DNA of 9,788 nt from an uncultured Actinomycetes bacterium. Its GTDB lineage: Bacteria; Actinomycetota; Actinomycetes; Nanopelagicales; Nanopelagicaceae. A program made the position numbers and the translations under genes. Shown piece by piece: positions 7,111 to 9,788 of this stretch. Numbering within the stretch: position 1 is the first letter of the stretch; each line of letters begins with the position of its first letter. A model generated the notes under the pieces. The model worked only from the letters and a program-made list of their open reading frames with translations. It searched no databases and was not told the origin of the DNA. The stretch covers positions 1 to 9,788 of the forward strand of contig CAIPQX010000100.1 in the NCBI GenBank assembly GCA_903867285.1, in the 5' to 3' direction.

Positions 7111-8831
7111 AGCAAATTTCAGCAGTATTAATCGCCAACCGTGGAGAGATCGCGGTTAGAGTGGCACGCGCCTGTCGCGACCACGGCGTTAAGAGCATCG
7201 CTATTTACTCCGATGAAGATCGCAACTCTCTACATGTAGCGACCGCCGATGAGGCTTTCGCGATGAACGGACTTTCGGCTGCCGAAACATATTTGGATCA
7301 AAGCAAGATCCTTGCCATCGCAAAAGAATCAGGTGCTGATGCAATTCACCCTGGTTATGGTTTTCTCTCCGAAAATGCTGGCTTTGCAGAAAAAGTAATT
7401 GCAGCTGGATTAATTTGGATTGGACCTCCACCGGAAGCGATTCGCCAATTGGGCGACAAGGTCTCGGCTCGTAAAATTGCGGCAAAGGTTGGCGCTCCCC
7501 TCGTCGCCGGAACTGCAGATCCCGTTGACACCGCTGAGGAAATTGTCGCTTTTGCGAAAGAACATGGCCTACCCGTTGCGATTAAAGCCGCTCATGGCGG
7601 TGGTGGTCGTGGCCTCAAGATTGCATTTACTTTGGAAGAGATTCCAGAACTCTTCGCATCGGCCGTTCGAGAGGCGATCACAGGCTTCGGCCGTGGCGAG
7701 TGTTTTGTCGAACGTTATTTAAATAAGCCACGACACGTTGAAACCCAGTGTCTCGTTGATACCTTTGGCAATGCCGTAGTTGTAAGCACCCGCGACTGCT
7801 CGCTACAGCGCCGCCACCAAAAGCTTGTCGAAGAAGCTCCAGCGCCATTCCTAACCGATGCCCAGATTGAGCAGCTCTATACCTCGTCAAAAGCGATCAT
7901 GCGCGAAGTCGGTTATGTCGGTGCGGGAACCTGCGAATTTCTCGTGGGACAAGATGGCACCATCTCATTTCTTGAAGTTAATACCCGCCTCCAAGTAGAA
8001 CACCCGGTCAGTGAAGAGGTCACGGGCCTCGATCTCGTTCGCGAACAACTGCGCATCGCCTCCGGCGAAGCAATTAGCCCGATCGATCCCATCATTCGCG
8101 GGCACAGTATTGAATTTCGAATCAATGGCGAAGATCCTGGAAATGGCTTCCTTCCCTCGCTGGGCACAATCACCAAATGGGAAGTCCCATCTGGCCCAGG
8201 AGTTCGAATTGATGCTGGCTTTGATCATGGACATACCATCGGATCCCACTTCGACTCTTTGCTCGCGAAATTAATCGTTACCGGTGCCACTCGCAAAGAG
8301 GCGCTCGAGCGGGCTCGCCGGGCGCTGCGCGAATTTGAAATTGGCGGGCTCGCTACCGCCTTGCCTTTCCACCGCGCCATCGTGATGGATCCAAATTTCA
8401 CCGACGAATTTAAGGTGTACACCAGTTACATTGAAAACGAATTCGATAACCAAATTCCGGCTTTCAACTTCAAAGAGGGCGTAGCAGCATCTAAGGTTGC
8501 CTCTCAAAAAGTTGTTGCTGAAGTCAATGGCCACCGTTTTGAAGTCGTTCTGCACTCCCAAGCACCGGCAGAGAAGCGCCATCGCATTAAGAGCAATAGC
8601 GTCGCCAAGAGTTCTGGAAATTCGGTTTCAAGTCCGATGCAGGGAACTGTTGTTAAAATCGTTAAAGCAAATGGTGATCGAGTCGAAGTCGGTGATCTCA
8701 TCGTAGTTCTGGAGGCGATGAAGATGGAGCAACCTTTAGTCGCGCAGAAAGCCGGAGTAATCGCCCAACTCGGAGTTGGCGTCGGCCAAACAGTTTCTAG
8801 CGGTCAACTACTCTGTGTCATTGAAGACTAA
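7107..8831 (+). CDS. accA: Acyl-CoA carboxylase alpha subunit: biotin carboxylase fused to biotin carboxyl carrier domain
   Basis: This 574-residue protein uses ATP and bicarbonate to carboxylate its own biotin, then presents it to AccD. The biotin carboxylase N domain opens with [13 protein letters not shown] (7-19) and has [10 protein letters not shown] at 81-90. The ATP-grasp domain spans about 115-315, with Lys160, the glycine-rich loop HGGGGRG at 163-169, and the catalytic segment [12 protein letters not shown] at 290-301. The C domain runs to about 445. A linker of about 60 residues leads to a biotinyl domain at about 505-574; the biotinyl lysine is Lys539 in LEAMKMEQP, codon 8721-8723. 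This one-chain design is typical of actinobacterial AccA (AccA3 type), not E. coli AccA. The ATG at 7107 overlaps the maf TGA and has a Shine-Dalgarno site. The stop overlaps that of the convergent BMP gene by 4 bases. Confidence 0.97.
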   Translation: MKQISAVLIANRGEIAVRVARACRDHGVKSIAIYSDEDRNSLHVATADEAFAMNGLSAAETYLDQSKILAIAKESGADAIHPGYGFLSENAGFAEKVIAAGLIWIGPPPEAIRQLGDKVSARKIAAKVGAPLVAGTADPVDTAEEIVAFAKEHGLPVAIKAAHGGGGRGLKIAFTLEEIPELFASAVREAITGFGRGECFVERYLNKPRHVETQCLVDTFGNAVVVSTRDCSLQRRHQKLVEEAPAPFLTDAQIEQLYTSSKAIMREVGYVGAGTCEFLVGQDGTISFLEVNTRLQVEHPVSEEVTGLDLVREQLRIASGEAISPIDPIIRGHSIEFRINGEDPGNGFLPSLGTITKWEVPSGPGVRIDAGFDHGHTIGSHFDSLLAKLIVTGATRKEALERARRALREFEIGGLATALPFHRAIVMDPNFTDEFKVYTSYIENEFDNQIPAFNFKEGVAASKVASQKVVAEVNGHRFEVVLHSQAPAEKRHRIKSNSVAKSSGNSVSSPMQGTVVKIVKANGDRVEVGDLIVVLEAMKMEQPLVAQKAGVIAQLGVGVGQTVSSGQLLCVIED

Positions 8832-9788
8832 GGAAGTTTAACTTTTCCACTCTTAAGTTTGGCTATTGCTGCGCTCACTTTTACTGAGTAGCGGGCGCCT
8901 AAGGCGGTGAGCGCTATCGATACGCCACCATCTTTAACTGTATACATATGCCCGTAGATTCCTGCGTTGCCGTCCAAGACATCAATGATGGTCTGCGATT
9001 TAAGCGCGGCGGTCATAACATCAGAAACTGCCATATCCACATGCTTTGAGACGGCGCCGATCAAGATTGACTGACTGCCTTTTCCCAGCAAGAAATACTG
9101 ATCTGGATTTACCCCGATGAGATAAATTGGGCGCTTCTTGGTTGTAAGTGCGGCCACGGTATCTTCAACCCCACTCGTGCCGGTCCACTCCGAATAAATA
9201 ATATCTACACCTTGCACAATGAGCGCTTTTGTTGCATTGGCGGGAGCTGCATCAAGAAGAACGCTTTTCACAACTGCCTTGCGGTTAACGGAGGCCAAAC
9301 CAAGTTGAAAATCAGAGACTACGGGACCCGAAGTTACTGGTCCCAGGAAGCCCACCTTATTGGTGAGCGTTGCAGCCCCGGCTAAAACTCCCGCCAGATA
9401 GGCCCCATCCCGTTTGGAAAAGACCAAATTCGTAATATTGAGATTCCCGATCGAAGCGTCATTGACGAGGGCAAACTCTGTTTCAGGGTTAGCCGCAGCT
9501 ACTACGCTCACAGCCTGCGCATATCCGGAGCCAATCGCCACTATTAAGTTGTAGTTGGCAGCGGCGAGGAATTGTAAACGCGATTCGCGATCGCTCTCTG
9601 TGCCATTGGTAACCATCTCTCGAACTGAGAGCGGAGTTAATCCGTATTTTTTCTTAATGGCATCAACACCCTTTGCCGCCGAGTCGTTGATTCCGTGATC
9701 GCCCCGTCCGCCAATGTCATACGCAATAGCAATCTTGATGGAGGTAACAGCCCCCGCACTTGCAGGAAGCAGCGAAAGCAGGAGAGTC
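8828..9788 (-). CDS. BMP/PnrA-like ABC transporter substrate-binding protein (partial, start beyond window)
   Basis: The minus-strand frame is open from the right edge to a TAG at 8828, giving 319 visible residues; an ATG at 9616 is internal, because conserved sequence continues upstream of it. The first 13 visible residues ([13 protein letters not shown]) look like the end of a signal peptide with an AXA-type cleavage site and no lipobox cysteine. The mature part starts [20 protein letters not shown], the BMP-family opening. It continues with [30 protein letters not shown] and KVGFLG, then GVNPDQY near the C-terminus. Relatives bind purine nucleosides or other solutes outside the membrane for an ABC importer. 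The Phe of the family's DxSFN motif is Ile here, and the Asp of GVDxDQ is Asn, so the ligand may differ. The permease and ATPase genes are not in view. Confidence 0.87.
   Translation of the reverse strand, partial: TLLLSLLPASAGAVTSIKIAIAYDIGGRGDHGINDSAAKGVDAIKKKYGLTPLSVREMVTNGTESDRESRLQFLAAANYNLIVAIGSGYAQAVSVVAAANPETEFALVNDASIGNLNITNLVFSKRDGAYLAGVLAGAATLTNKVGFLGPVTSGPVVSDFQLGLASVNRKAVVKSVLLDAAPANATKALIVQGVDIIYSEWTGTSGVEDTVAALTTKKRPIYLIGVNPDQYFLLGKGSQSILIGAVSKHVDMAVSDVMTAALKSQTIIDVLDGNAGIYGHMYTVKDGGVSIALTALGARYSVKVSAAIAKLKSGKVKLP

Overview
The window is a gene-dense stretch of what looks like a mid-G+C actinobacterial (Actinomycetota) chromosome. Spot counts on a few lines give about 45-68% G+C; I did not count the whole window. 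The best taxonomic evidence is a small acyl-CoA carboxylase epsilon subunit, a family essentially confined to Actinomycetota, and a gene order matching the purE-purK-birA / accD5-accE5-maf-accA3 neighbourhood of Mycobacterium tuberculosis (Rv3275c to Rv3285, from memory). The very tight packing would suit a small-genome lineage such as the freshwater actinobacteria, but that is only inference.

Layout: (1) 1-956, minus: a family 2 glycosyltransferase running off the left edge. (2) 999-2312, plus: UDP-glucose 6-dehydrogenase, divergent from the glycosyltransferase across 42 bases. (3) 2309-4688, minus: a birA-purK-purE operon, whose end overlaps the end of the dehydrogenase gene by 4 bases. (4) 4713-8831, plus: an accD-accE-maf-accA operon in which every gene overlaps the next by 1-4 bases, divergent from birA across about 24 bases. 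(5) 8828-9788, minus: a BMP/PnrA-like substrate-binding protein running off the right edge, again overlapping the operon's end by 4 bases. No stretch over 50 bases lacks a gene. I see no tRNA, rRNA, mobile element, CRISPR array or riboswitch.

How the genes work together: AccA (biotin carboxylase fused to a biotin carrier), AccD (carboxyltransferase) and AccE should form an acyl-CoA carboxylase making malonyl-CoA and/or methylmalonyl-CoA. BirA attaches biotin to Lys539 of AccA. PurK and PurE carry out the bicarbonate-dependent carboxylation steps of purine synthesis. Maf hydrolyses non-standard nucleotides. The dehydrogenase and glycosyltransferase probably serve a surface glycan. The BMP protein probably captures a nucleoside or similar solute for an ABC importer outside the window.

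I found no clearly novel system; most of the window is conserved housekeeping DNA. The points most worth a second look are short palindromes in both divergent promoter regions, candidate leaderless starts for ugd and accD, an Ile at the AccD specificity position, and a BMP protein with no visible lipobox.
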